The position numbers and the translations under genes are program-made. The notes beneath the pieces are model-generated. The model had not been told where the DNA came from. It made no database searches and was given only the letters and a program-made list of their open reading frames with translations. Shown here in pieces: positions 1 to 5,915 of a DNA stretch of 15,291 nucleotides; the stretch's first letter is position 1; the number at the start of each line of letters is the position of its first letter. Source of the DNA: Pseudomonadota bacterium (GTDB taxonomy: Bacteria; Pseudomonadota; Gammaproteobacteria; Pseudomonadales; Oceanobacteraceae); assembly GCA_023399105.1 (NCBI GenBank), contig JAEWQT010000188.1, forward strand, positions 1-15,291, in the 5' to 3' direction.

Positions 1-1271
1 GCTTCCGGACGCTGCCAGTAACCTTTCATTACCTGCGGACCTTTAACACACAACTCGCCCGGCTCACCCAGGGGCAGTTCATCACCGGCATCGTCAATCA
101 CTTTACAGGCGGTGCCAGCCACCGGCATACCGATGGTGCCCAGCTTGATGTAACCCGGCGGGTTGAAAGAAACCACCGGAGAGGTTTCGGTCATGCCGAA
201 ACCTTCGGCAATTTCACAACCGGTGACGGCTTTCCACTGGTCTGCAGCGTCTTTGGTCAACGCCATGCCGCCGGAGATGCTCAGCTTCAGTTTGCTGAAG
301 TCGATATTACGGAAGGCTTCCTGGTTGCACAGTGCAACAAACAGCGTGTTCAGGCCAACAAAGCCGCTGAACGGTGTAGATTGCAGCACCTTGATAAAGC
401 CCGGAATATCGCGTGGGTTCGGAATCAGGATGGAATGGTTGCCGGTTTCCAGCATCACCATGCAATGCACGGTAAAGGCGTAGATATGGTACAGCGGCAG
501 CGGCGCCACCACGGATTCTTTGCCCTCTTCCAGCACCATGTTGAACAGACCATGACACTGCATCATGTTCGCCATCAGGTTGCGGTGGGTCAGCATCGCG
601 CCTTTGGCCACGCCGGTCGTGCCGCCGGTGTATTGCAGCACGGCTACGTCGTTACGGTCGACTTTGACCGGGCTGAACGACTTGCCAGCGCCTTGTTTCA
701 GCGCATCACGCAGGTTAACCGCACCGGCAATATGGTAAGCCGGCACTTCTTTTTTAACGTGCTTGAGAACGGTGTTGATCAGGGTGCGTTTAACCGCCCC
801 GTGCATATCACCCACCTGAGTAACAATCACATGCTTGATGCCGGTGTTCGGTAATACTTTTTCCGCTTTGGCAGCCATATTGGCCAGCACCACCAGAGCT
901 TTGGCACCAGAGTCGTTGAACTGGTGTTCCATTTCCCGTTCGGTGTACAACGGGTTGGTATTAACCACCACCATACCGGCACGCATGGCACCGAATACCA
1001 CGATTGGGTATTGCAGAACGTTCGGCAGCTGCACCGCAATACGGTCACCGGCCTGCAGACTGGTTTCGTTTTGCAGGTAGGCGGCGAAGGCTGCGGTTTG
1101 CTTATCCAGCTCGGCATACGTCAGGGTTTGCCCCAGACAGGTAAACGCCGGATTGCTGGCAAAACGCTTGACGAAACCATCAAAAATTTCGACCAGTGAA
1201 TTGTGCTTATCGGGATCAATCGTACGCGGATACCCTTCCGGATAACGTTCCTGGAAAAATTCTTCGTTCAT
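1..1271 (-). CDS. fadD: Long-chain-fatty-acid--CoA ligase, C-terminus off the window
   Basis: Activates long-chain fatty acids to acyl-CoA with ATP and CoA at the inner membrane, the entry step of beta-oxidation. About 423 residues are visible; FadD is usually about 560, so roughly the last 140 (including the lysine-bearing C-terminal domain) lie beyond base 1. The AMP-binding P-loop YTGGTTGVAKGA is at residues 214-225 and the second adenylation motif GFGMTET at 357-363, both at FadD-like positions. The last visible part contains GELCVKGPQVMKGYW, also FadD-typical. The start is the ATG at 1271-1269, preceded by AGGAGG four bases upstream. It is transcribed divergently from the lipase-like gene at 1487. 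No clear sigma70 promoter was found upstream. The family call is very secure; which fadD paralogue it is cannot be told. Confidence 0.95.
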   Translation of the reverse strand, partial: MNEEFFQERYPEGYPRTIDPDKHNSLVEIFDGFVKRFASNPAFTCLGQTLTYAELDKQTAAFAAYLQNETSLQAGDRIAVQLPNVLQYPIVVFGAMRAGMVVVNTNPLYTEREMEHQFNDSGAKALVVLANMAAKAEKVLPNTGIKHVIVTQVGDMHGAVKRTLINTVLKHVKKEVPAYHIAGAVNLRDALKQGAGKSFSPVKVDRNDVAVLQYTGGTTGVAKGAMLTHRNLMANMMQCHGLFNMVLEEGKESVVAPLPLYHIYAFTVHCMVMLETGNHSILIPNPRDIPGFIKVLQSTPFSGFVGLNTLFVALCNQEAFRNIDFSKLKLSISGGMALTKDAADQWKAVTGCEIAEGFGMTETSPVVSFNPPGYIKLGTIGMPVAGTACKVIDDAGDELPLGEPGELCVKGPQVMKGYWQRPE

Positions 1272-1293
1272 ACCGCCTCCTGAATCACCCTGA

Positions 1294-1307
1294 TTATCGT
1301 TATTGGC
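1294..1307 (-). repeat. 14-bp motif GCCAATAACGATAA, copy 1 (fadD leader)
   Basis: On the minus strand this reads GCCAATAACGATAA and lies 22 bases before the fadD start codon. An identical 14-mer occurs at 5563-5576, 29 bases before the exbB-like start codon. Both copies have the same orientation and a similar distance to the gene they precede. It may be an operator, an untranslated-leader element or coincidence; no known binding site was recognised. Confidence 0.5.
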
Positions 1308-1333
1308 AGGGTTGTGTGAATATCAATATGGCA

Positions 1334-1423
1334 CCGGCCGGCTCCCCACTGGTTTACCCGGGCCAAAAAGCAGCGCGAGTTTACCTGTTTTCTGCAGGCC
1401 CGGCAAAATACCACCCGGCCGGG
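1334..1423. promoter_or_regulatory. Two CCGGCCGG palindromes in the divergent fadD/lipase intergenic region
   Basis: CCGGCCGG occurs at 1334-1341 and 1415-1422. The second copy extends to the 10-bp palindrome CCCGGCCGGG (1414-1423) and abuts the -35 hexamer of the lipase promoter. The copies are 81 bp apart, about eight helical turns, which would suit a regulator serving both divergent genes. In GC-rich DNA such short palindromes also occur by chance. I did not recognise a FadR or PsrA box here. Confidence 0.25.
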
Positions 1424-1453
1424 TTTACAAAATGACACAGCCCGCGCTATACC
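1424..1453 (+). promoter_or_regulatory. Probable sigma70 promoter for the lipase-like gene
   Basis: TTTACA (1424-1429, five of six consensus positions) is followed after 18 bp by TATACC (1448-1453, four of six). Transcription would start near 1460, leaving an untranslated leader of about 27 bases before the ATG at 1487. No good Shine-Dalgarno sequence is seen in that leader. Confidence 0.5.
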
Positions 1454-1486
1454 CTGCAGTGACATCACATTAAAAATGACCAATTT

Positions 1487-2386
1487 ATGAACAAGATTGA
1501 AATACAGACCACCGACCAGCAGAGATTGATCGTTCGTCACTGGCCCCATCCGGCTCCCCGTGCACGGTTACAAATTCTGCATGGCATGGCCGAACACTGT
1601 GAACGCTACCAGTCGCTGGCGGAGTTTCTGCAACAGCAGGGGTTTGAGGTGATTGCGCATAATCACCGCGGCCATGGTGAACGCGGCCCGACCGGACATT
1701 TTGCAGATCAGGATGGCTGGAACAAAGTGCTGGCCGATGTCAGCACCGCGCAGCAGGTGGGTAACCCGCAGGTACCGTTATTTTTACTCGGCCATTCCAT
1801 GGGCTCTTTTATTGCCCGCAGCTGGGCAGTGCGCCACGGTGAACGCTTACAGGGGTTGCTGTTATCGGGTTCCAATCAGCAGGAGCCGGGCTTGTTTTAT
1901 CTGGGCCGCTCGGTGGCCTGGTTGCTGCAGCGCCTGCAGGGTGGCCAGCATTTGTCCGGAATCATGAACTGGCTGTCGTTTGCCGCCTTCAATAAACCCT
2001 TTCAACCGGTCCGTACCGGCTTTGACTGGCTCAGCCGCGATCCGTATGCTGTGGACCAGTATATGGCTGACCCTCTGTGCGGGCACCTGTGCAGCCTGCA
2101 GCTGTGGCAGGATGTATTCGGCGGTCTGATTGAAATCGTTAACCCGGACAATGCCCGCAAGATACCGGTAACCTTACCCCTGTATCTGTTCGGTGGCGAT
2201 CAGGATCCGGTGGGGCGATTTGGTAAAGGTTTACCGGCACTGGCAGAACTGTTTGCACGCACCGGTCATGACAAACTGACGCTGCGACTGTACTCTGAAG
2301 GCCGGCATGAAATGCTGAACGAATTAAACGCCTCGGATGTTTTTAACGATTTGCTGCAATGGCTGAACCAGCAATTGCCAGCCTGA
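1487..2386 (+). CDS. Alpha/beta hydrolase, monoacylglycerol-lipase / lysophospholipase-like (serine hydrolase, S33-type)
   Basis: The 299-residue protein has no signal peptide, so it is probably cytoplasmic. The nucleophile elbow GHSMG is at 102-106 with Ser104. The catalytic Asp is probably D240 (in GGDQDPVG) and the catalytic His is H274 (in EGRHEML), at the spacing seen in monoacylglycerol lipases. HGMAEH at 32-37 fits the oxyanion-hole loop and NHRGHG at 59-64 is typical of this hydrolase group. It likely cleaves acyl esters such as monoglycerides or lysophospholipids, giving fatty acids that FadD could activate. The start has no clear Shine-Dalgarno; a five-codon ORF (1476-1490) overlaps it. 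The MaoC-like gene follows 20 bp downstream, probably in the same transcript. The exact substrate is not readable. Confidence 0.88.
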   Translation: MNKIEIQTTDQQRLIVRHWPHPAPRARLQILHGMAEHCERYQSLAEFLQQQGFEVIAHNHRGHGERGPTGHFADQDGWNKVLADVSTAQQVGNPQVPLFLLGHSMGSFIARSWAVRHGERLQGLLLSGSNQQEPGLFYLGRSVAWLLQRLQGGQHLSGIMNWLSFAAFNKPFQPVRTGFDWLSRDPYAVDQYMADPLCGHLCSLQLWQDVFGGLIEIVNPDNARKIPVTLPLYLFGGDQDPVGRFGKGLPALAELFARTGHDKLTLRLYSEGRHEMLNELNASDVFNDLLQWLNQQLPA

Positions 2387-2406
2387 TACCCACGAGAATC
2401 TACTGT

Positions 2407-2880
2407 ATGGAAACTGTAACCAACCGCCCTTTTAATGAAATTAATCCCGGTGACCGCTGCCAGCGCAGTCATACCGTTACTGAACAGGATCTGCAGTTAT
2501 TTGCCGCCGTTTCCGGCGACCGCAATCCGGTGCATCTGGATGCCGACTACGCGGCCACCACGCCATTCAAAGGCCAGATTGCCCATGGCATGTTTACCGG
2601 CGCCCTGATTTCTGCGGCACTGGCCATGGATTTACCCGGCCCGGGCACGGTGTACCTGGGCCAGAATCTGTCATTCCGCAAGCCGGTGATGATTGGCGAT
2701 GAACTGACCGTGATACTGGAAGTTACCGCCAAGCACGAAAGCAAACCCATCGTAACCCTGGGCTGCACCGTCACCAATCAGGACGGTAAAGTGGTTGCCA
2801 CCGGCGAAGCCACGGTAATGGCGCCCACCGAGAAAATGACCGTGCCGGTTCCGGCGCTGCCAGCAATTCAGATTGGTTAA
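2407..2880 (+). CDS. MaoC-fold (R)-specific enoyl-CoA hydratase, PhaJ-like
   Basis: The 157-residue protein carries the hot-dog-fold hydratase-2 signature FAAVSGDRNPVHLDADYAA (32-50). The catalytic dyad is Asp38 and His43, five residues apart as in Aeromonas PhaJ (Asp31/His36), followed by the conserved AHGMF at 59-63. The enzyme hydrates trans-2-enoyl-CoA to (R)-3-hydroxyacyl-CoA, linking beta-oxidation to polyhydroxyalkanoate monomers or other (R)-hydroxyacyl pools. I chose the ATG at 2407. An in-frame ATG at 2359 would add 16 non-homologous residues overlapping the lipase gene. The ribosome site is weak (CGAGA about 11 bases upstream). It ends six bases before the bidirectional terminator. 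PHA synthesis itself is not shown in this window, so the physiological role is inferred. Confidence 0.88.
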   Translation: METVTNRPFNEINPGDRCQRSHTVTEQDLQLFAAVSGDRNPVHLDADYAATTPFKGQIAHGMFTGALISAALAMDLPGPGTVYLGQNLSFRKPVMIGDELTVILEVTAKHESKPIVTLGCTVTNQDGKVVATGEATVMAPTEKMTVPVPALPAIQIG

Positions 2881-2885
2881 GTAAT

Positions 2886-2915
2886 AAAAAAAGCGGGCAA
2901 CAGCCCGCTTTTTTT
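2886..2915. terminator. Bidirectional intrinsic terminator between convergent genes
   Basis: Perfect inverted repeat: seven A (2886-2892), stem GCGGGC (2893-2898), loop AACA (2899-2902), stem GCCCGC (2903-2908) and seven T (2909-2915). Either strand gives a GC stem followed by a seven-U tract. It therefore ends both the plus-strand lipase/hydratase transcript and the minus-strand envelope operon. Confidence 0.93.
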
Positions 2916-2938
2916 ATGGCACAACTTTTATGGCACAA
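2912..2938. repeat. 13-bp tandem direct repeat TTTTATGGCACAA across the end of the AgmX-like gene
   Basis: TTTTATGGCACAA occurs at 2912-2924 and again at 2926-2938, a period of 14 bp. The inner copy covers the last codons and the stop (2928-2930) of the AgmX-like gene; the outer copy lies between that stop and the terminator. It looks like a small tandem duplication of the gene's end. Confidence 0.8.
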
Positions 2939-3869
2939 AACGGATTGGAAATTCCGTTACCGCCACCGCAACCGGCTTGCTGCCGAAATCCATACGCCGG
3001 CACTGCATAACCAGTCGTTTATGCAGATCGTCATCCTTCAGCTCACTACTGCTGACGGAACAGGACGATACTTTGCCATCCGGCTGAATTTCCGCTTTCA
3101 GCGTTACCGAACCCGCCAGTGCCGAGTTACGCCGCAGAGCCATGCGGAACTGGCGGTCGAAATGAATGCGGTGGTCTTCAATCACCGTACGCAATTCTTC
3201 CTGTGTCCGTCCCCGGGCTTCCGCCACCGCCTGCTGCTGCTCTTCGTTCAGCTGCACTTCGGTCAACTGACGATCCTGCAGCTGTTCGCCTACCGTCGCT
3301 TGCGTCAGTTGCGAGGTATCCACCCCACCCGAGGTGCGGGCAACCGCATTACGGTCCACCACTGAACCGACATCGGTCGCTTGCTGACCGGCGTTGGACA
3401 GGTGTCGGCTGGCCGTATTCAGCTCTTGTACCGGCACCTGGCTGCGCAGACTTTGCAGAGCACTTAAGGCTTCACCGCCAAAACGCTCGCGGGCTTTTTC
3501 GCGGGCCTGTTCGCGTTGTTCCTGCGTCGCCTGCACTTTGGGTTCCGCCTTTGGTTTTGGCTGCGGTTTCGGCGGCTCGGGTTTTACCTCCGGCACGGGT
3601 TTGGGCTCGGGTTCCGGCGCCGTTTTTTTCTCTTCCGGCGGAGGCGTCACGGGCTTGGGTGCTTCGGCTTTTTTGCGTTCCAGCACCCGCGCCAGTTGTG
3701 GCGGTAATTTTTCCAGTTCGGCCCGGTCAGGTTGTGGCAGGCTGATGCGCGGAATAATCAAACCGGGGACCAGTACCAGAGCCAGCAGTAAAACCAGAAT
3801 AACCCCGAAGCGGCGTTTATCGGCACTGTCATTCCAGGGCAGTTCCGGTGTGCGGTAATAGAGCGTCAT
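2928..3869 (-). CDS. TonB-like energy transducer with AgmX/PglI-type C-terminal domain (GltG-like)
   Basis: This 313-residue, single-pass inner-membrane protein has a short cytoplasmic N-terminus, a membrane helix at about 21-40, a Pro/Lys/Glu-rich periplasmic spacer (71-112), a charged, probably helical stretch (115-145), a Q-rich region (185-225) and a TonB-fold C-terminal domain (about 228-313). AgmX/PglI family members work with ExbB/ExbD-type motors; in Myxococcus, GltG and GltJ are gliding-machine transducers. The FHA or zinc-finger domains of the myxococcal relatives are absent. Its only cysteines, C270 and C290, both lie in the C-terminal domain and could form a disulfide. The ATG overlaps the upstream stop (ATGA), with GGAGG six bases upstream. 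It is the last gene of the operon. Partner and cargo are unknown. Confidence 0.85.
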   Translation of the reverse strand: MTLYYRTPELPWNDSADKRRFGVILVLLLALVLVPGLIIPRISLPQPDRAELEKLPPQLARVLERKKAEAPKPVTPPPEEKKTAPEPEPKPVPEVKPEPPKPQPKPKAEPKVQATQEQREQAREKARERFGGEALSALQSLRSQVPVQELNTASRHLSNAGQQATDVGSVVDRNAVARTSGGVDTSQLTQATVGEQLQDRQLTEVQLNEEQQQAVAEARGRTQEELRTVIEDHRIHFDRQFRMALRRNSALAGSVTLKAEIQPDGKVSSCSVSSSELKDDDLHKRLVMQCRRMDFGSKPVAVAVTEFPIRFVP

Positions 3870-4369
3870 CCGCCACCTCCGCCGCCCGGTAAGGTTTGAT
3901 TAACCGCCAGAGAAATATGATTGAATTGCGCTTTGGCACAGGTATTCATCACTTTTTTCAGCAGCGTATAGGCAATGTCTTTGTCGCCCATAATGGTGAC
4001 CGGCCGGCCTTGTTCACCGTCGGCCAATGGTGTGCGGGCAGCCAGATATTCCAGTTCTTTTTTCAGCTCGGGAATCTCTTCACCACTGACCGCAGCAGCG
4101 GCGCTGGACGACGTAATAACCCGGCCCTGCACCATAATATCCTGCTGGCTGATCATAATAGTGACCTGCTCAGCCGGTTTGTTATCCGCTAAGGACGCCG
4201 GCAACTGAATGGCATCGTTATTCTGCACCTCGACTTCAGCCTGATTCACCATCAGGAAAAACACCAGAATGGTAAAAATATCCATCAGAGCGGTCAGGTT
4301 AAGGCCGGACTTATTGGCGTTGCGTTTATGGTTGCGCTGCATCCGCAGCGCCCGGCGTGACATTTTCAT
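3866..4369 (-). CDS. TolR/ExbD-family stator protein, Asp-containing copy
   Basis: The 167-residue protein has a basic cytoplasmic N-terminus, one membrane helix (about 25-43) and a periplasmic ExbD-type domain. The helix begins LNLTALMDI, so D30 sits at the conserved Asp that carries protons in ExbD, TolR and MotB-type stators. It should pair with the ExbB-like channel and the Asn-containing ExbD copy to convert proton motive force into movement of the AgmX-like transducer. The start ATG overlaps the previous stop (ATGA), with GGAGG seven bases upstream. The C-terminus is six consecutive glycines; the DNA encoding them contains the Shine-Dalgarno of the next gene. One cysteine (C144) is present. 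Family assignment is firm; the substrate of the motor is unknown. Confidence 0.9.
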   Translation of the reverse strand: MKMSRRALRMQRNHKRNANKSGLNLTALMDIFTILVFFLMVNQAEVEVQNNDAIQLPASLADNKPAEQVTIMISQQDIMVQGRVITSSSAAAAVSGEEIPELKKELEYLAARTPLADGEQGRPVTIMGDKDIAYTLLKKVMNTCAKAQFNHISLAVNQTLPGGGGGG

Positions 4370-4878
4370 GGTGTCACCTCCGGCGCATCACCCAGAGAAA
4401 TTTCCGGGAATAGCGTCGCATCCACCAACGACGCAGCCACCACGGCCGGGTATACCCGCACCGTGTCCATCACCGTGACCAGGGTCTGGTAATCAATGTC
4501 CGGCGAGGACAACAGACCGATGTCTTTTTTCGTGGCAAAGCCCGGATTTTTCTTAATATCCTGCAGCGCCAGTGACAGGGCATTAAAATCAAACTGCGCT
4601 CCGCTTTTGGGCAGGCTCAGTAAGGATTCTGTCTGTTGCTGATAAGTACGGGTTATTTCAAACCCCTGTGAGCGGATCACGACATTCAGCGTTACGTCTT
4701 CCGGATTAACCACCGACTCGGGCTGATCACCCGAAGGCAGCCTGAGATCCAGTACCGCCAGTTGTGAGAACACCATGTTCATCAGCAACACCGGCACCAA
4801 TACGATCATCAGATTCATAAAAGATGTAACGTTGAGCTCCGCCTCTTCTTTTATTCGCTTGTGGCGTCTCATGGGCAT
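4366..4878 (-). CDS. TolR/ExbD-family stator protein, Asn replacing the key Asp
   Basis: The 170-residue protein has the ExbD layout: basic N-terminus, membrane helix (about 18-38) and periplasmic domain with DLRLPSG just after the helix. The family motif is normally LNVTPLVD or similar; here it reads LNVTSFMN, so residue 22 is Asn (codon AAT, 4815-4813) where the proton-carrying Asp is expected. The downstream paralogue keeps Asp. The pair may form a hetero-oligomer in which only one copy is protonatable. It starts seven bases after the exbB-like stop; a second in-frame ATG lies two codons downstream. Its end overlaps the next start by 4 nt. Membership in the ExbD family is clear from the layout and context despite the substitution. 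Confidence 0.87.
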   Translation of the reverse strand: MPMRRHKRIKEEAELNVTSFMNLMIVLVPVLLMNMVFSQLAVLDLRLPSGDQPESVVNPEDVTLNVVIRSQGFEITRTYQQQTESLLSLPKSGAQFDFNALSLALQDIKKNPGFATKKDIGLLSSPDIDYQTLVTVMDTVRVYPAVVAASLVDATLFPEISLGDAPEVTP

Positions 4879-4885
4879 TTACATC

Positions 4886-5533
4886 TCAGTTGCTGCTGGT
4901 GGTCTGACCTGCTTTACGCTCAGTAATAATATTGAGGAATTTCACCCCGGCCATCTCAATGCTGTCGACAATTTCATTGGTTTTGGATTGCAGATAGCTG
5001 TGCAGCAGAATCAGCGGAATGGCGGCCATCAGACCGAAGGCGGTGGTGTTCATGGCGACCGAAATACTCTGGGATAACAGCGCCGCTTTTTCCGCCGGTG
5101 CGGCGTTAGCCACGGCCGTAAAGGCGGCGATCAGACCCATAATGGTGCCCAGCAGGCCCATCAGAGTAGCGATATTGGCCAGGGTGGCGACGTACTGGGT
5201 ACGTTTTTCCAGTTGTGGAATGGCTTCCATCAGGCCTTCCTCCAGCGCGTACTCAATTTCTTCACGACGCTGACTGCCGGGAATACGGGCAATGGCGGCT
5301 GAGAAAATACGGCTGATTTTGCTGTCGGAATTATTGGCGTAATTCAGGGCCGCGCGCATATCGCGTTTTTGCAACATCGGCAGCATGTCGTCAAAGGCAC
5401 GACGGTTACTGGATTTTTCTTTCAGCAAAAATAACAAGCGTTCCAGCGCAATGGCCAGACCGATGGCCATCACAATGGCAATCGGATACATAAAGGCACC
5501 GCCTTCCTGAAAAAAGCGAATAATGGCGTCCAT
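4886..5533 (-). CDS. MotA/TolQ/ExbB proton-channel family protein
   Basis: This 215-residue inner-membrane protein has three predicted helices: about 13-37, 116-141 and 156-182. GLLGTIMG (126-133) opens the second helix and NTTAFGL (162-168) lies in the third, whose threonines line the proton path in ExbB/TolQ. The cytoplasmic loop (about 40-112) carries the usual EEGL and LEKR segments before helix two. It should form the pentameric channel around the two ExbD-type proteins. The start ATG has GGGGGA about six bases upstream. It is the first gene after the only sizeable gap in the operon (101 bp), which holds a possible promoter. In the Myxococcus Agl/Glt comparison it corresponds to AglR. 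Confidence 0.93.
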   Translation of the reverse strand: MDAIIRFFQEGGAFMYPIAIVMAIGLAIALERLLFLLKEKSSNRRAFDDMLPMLQKRDMRAALNYANNSDSKISRIFSAAIARIPGSQRREEIEYALEEGLMEAIPQLEKRTQYVATLANIATLMGLLGTIMGLIAAFTAVANAAPAEKAALLSQSISVAMNTTAFGLMAAIPLILLHSYLQSKTNEIVDSIEMAGVKFLNIITERKAGQTTSSN

Positions 5534-5562
5534 ATTTTCCCCCGCAATGGTGTAAGAATGTT

Positions 5563-5576
5563 TTATCGTTATTGGC
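5563..5576 (-). repeat. 14-bp motif GCCAATAACGATAA, copy 2 (exbB leader)
   Basis: Identical to 1294-1307 and in the same orientation relative to the downstream gene. It lies 29 bases before the exbB-like start codon, just downstream of the possible internal promoter, so it would be in the 5' leader of that transcript. The surrounding sequence is AT-rich. Confidence 0.5.
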
Positions 5577-5600
5577 GTTATTAATTTTTATATAGCGTTA

Positions 5601-5629
5601 TTTATGCCGGTTTTATTGCCTGCTGGCAA
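5601..5629 (-). promoter_or_regulatory. Possible internal promoter for the exbB-exbD-exbD-agmX part
   Basis: On the minus strand TTGCCA (5629-5624, five of six) is followed after 17 bp by CATAAA (5606-5601, four of six), inside the 101-bp gap between the 92-residue gene and exbB. A small inverted repeat, TTGCC-AGCA-GGCAA (5629-5616), overlaps the -35. Without a U-tract it is not a terminator, but it could be a weak attenuator or an operator. Confidence 0.35.
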
Positions 5630-5634
5630 GGCTG

Positions 5635-5913
5635 TTAATCCGGTCGTTCCGGTTTCAGTGTCTGCCCGGCCTGCTGCATTTCCTGCTGCAGGCGTTCGGC
5701 ACTGAGTGGTTGTAACCAATGCTGCTGATAGCGTTTTACCGGTGCCTGTAAACGGCCGGTACCCGGTGCTTCGCGCCAGGGCGTAATGGTCATTACCCCC
5801 GGCTGTTCCTGAGTACCCTGAATGGAAATACCTTCCAGCCGGATCACCTGTTCCGGGCGCGCCCACAGCAACGCCGGCAGCAATAACAGTAACCCGGTTA
5901 TTATGCTGCGCAT
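5635..5913 (-). CDS. Small exported protein of the motor operon, function unknown
   Basis: The protein has 92 residues with a signal peptide (MRSIITGLLLLLPALLWA, probable cleavage after residue 18), leaving a small periplasmic protein of about 74 residues. I do not recognise a named domain. The stretch after cleavage, VIRLEGISIQGTQEQPG followed by ITPW, looks like a short beta-rich segment, and the C-terminus is polar and helical. I chose the ATG at 5913 because GGGAGG lies six bases upstream; a TTG two codons earlier overlaps the previous stop but would shift the Shine-Dalgarno spacing. It sits between the TPR lipoprotein and the ExbB-like gene, so it probably belongs to the same complex, perhaps as a linker or motor regulator. 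That role is inference from position only. Confidence 0.75.
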   Translation of the reverse strand: MRSIITGLLLLLPALLWARPEQVIRLEGISIQGTQEQPGVMTITPWREAPGTGRLQAPVKRYQQHWLQPLSAERLQQEMQQAGQTLKPERPD

Positions 5914-5915
5914 AT

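Noticed and set aside
1272..1486. FadR or PsrA binding site in the fadD/lipase divergent region
   Set aside because: No convincing match to the consensus sequences I know; only generic GC palindromes are present.
2359..2406. Upstream ATG as start of the MaoC-like gene
   Set aside because: It would add 16 residues overlapping the lipase gene, outside the hydratase fold; the ATG at 2407 fits the family length better.
2928..5533. Ordinary TonB-ExbB-ExbD or TtpC-TonB2 iron-uptake system
   Set aside because: Two divergent ExbD genes, an AgmX-type rather than classic TonB C-terminus, no TtpC-type fused protein and no receptor gene; large TPR lipoproteins fit the Agl/Glt core better.
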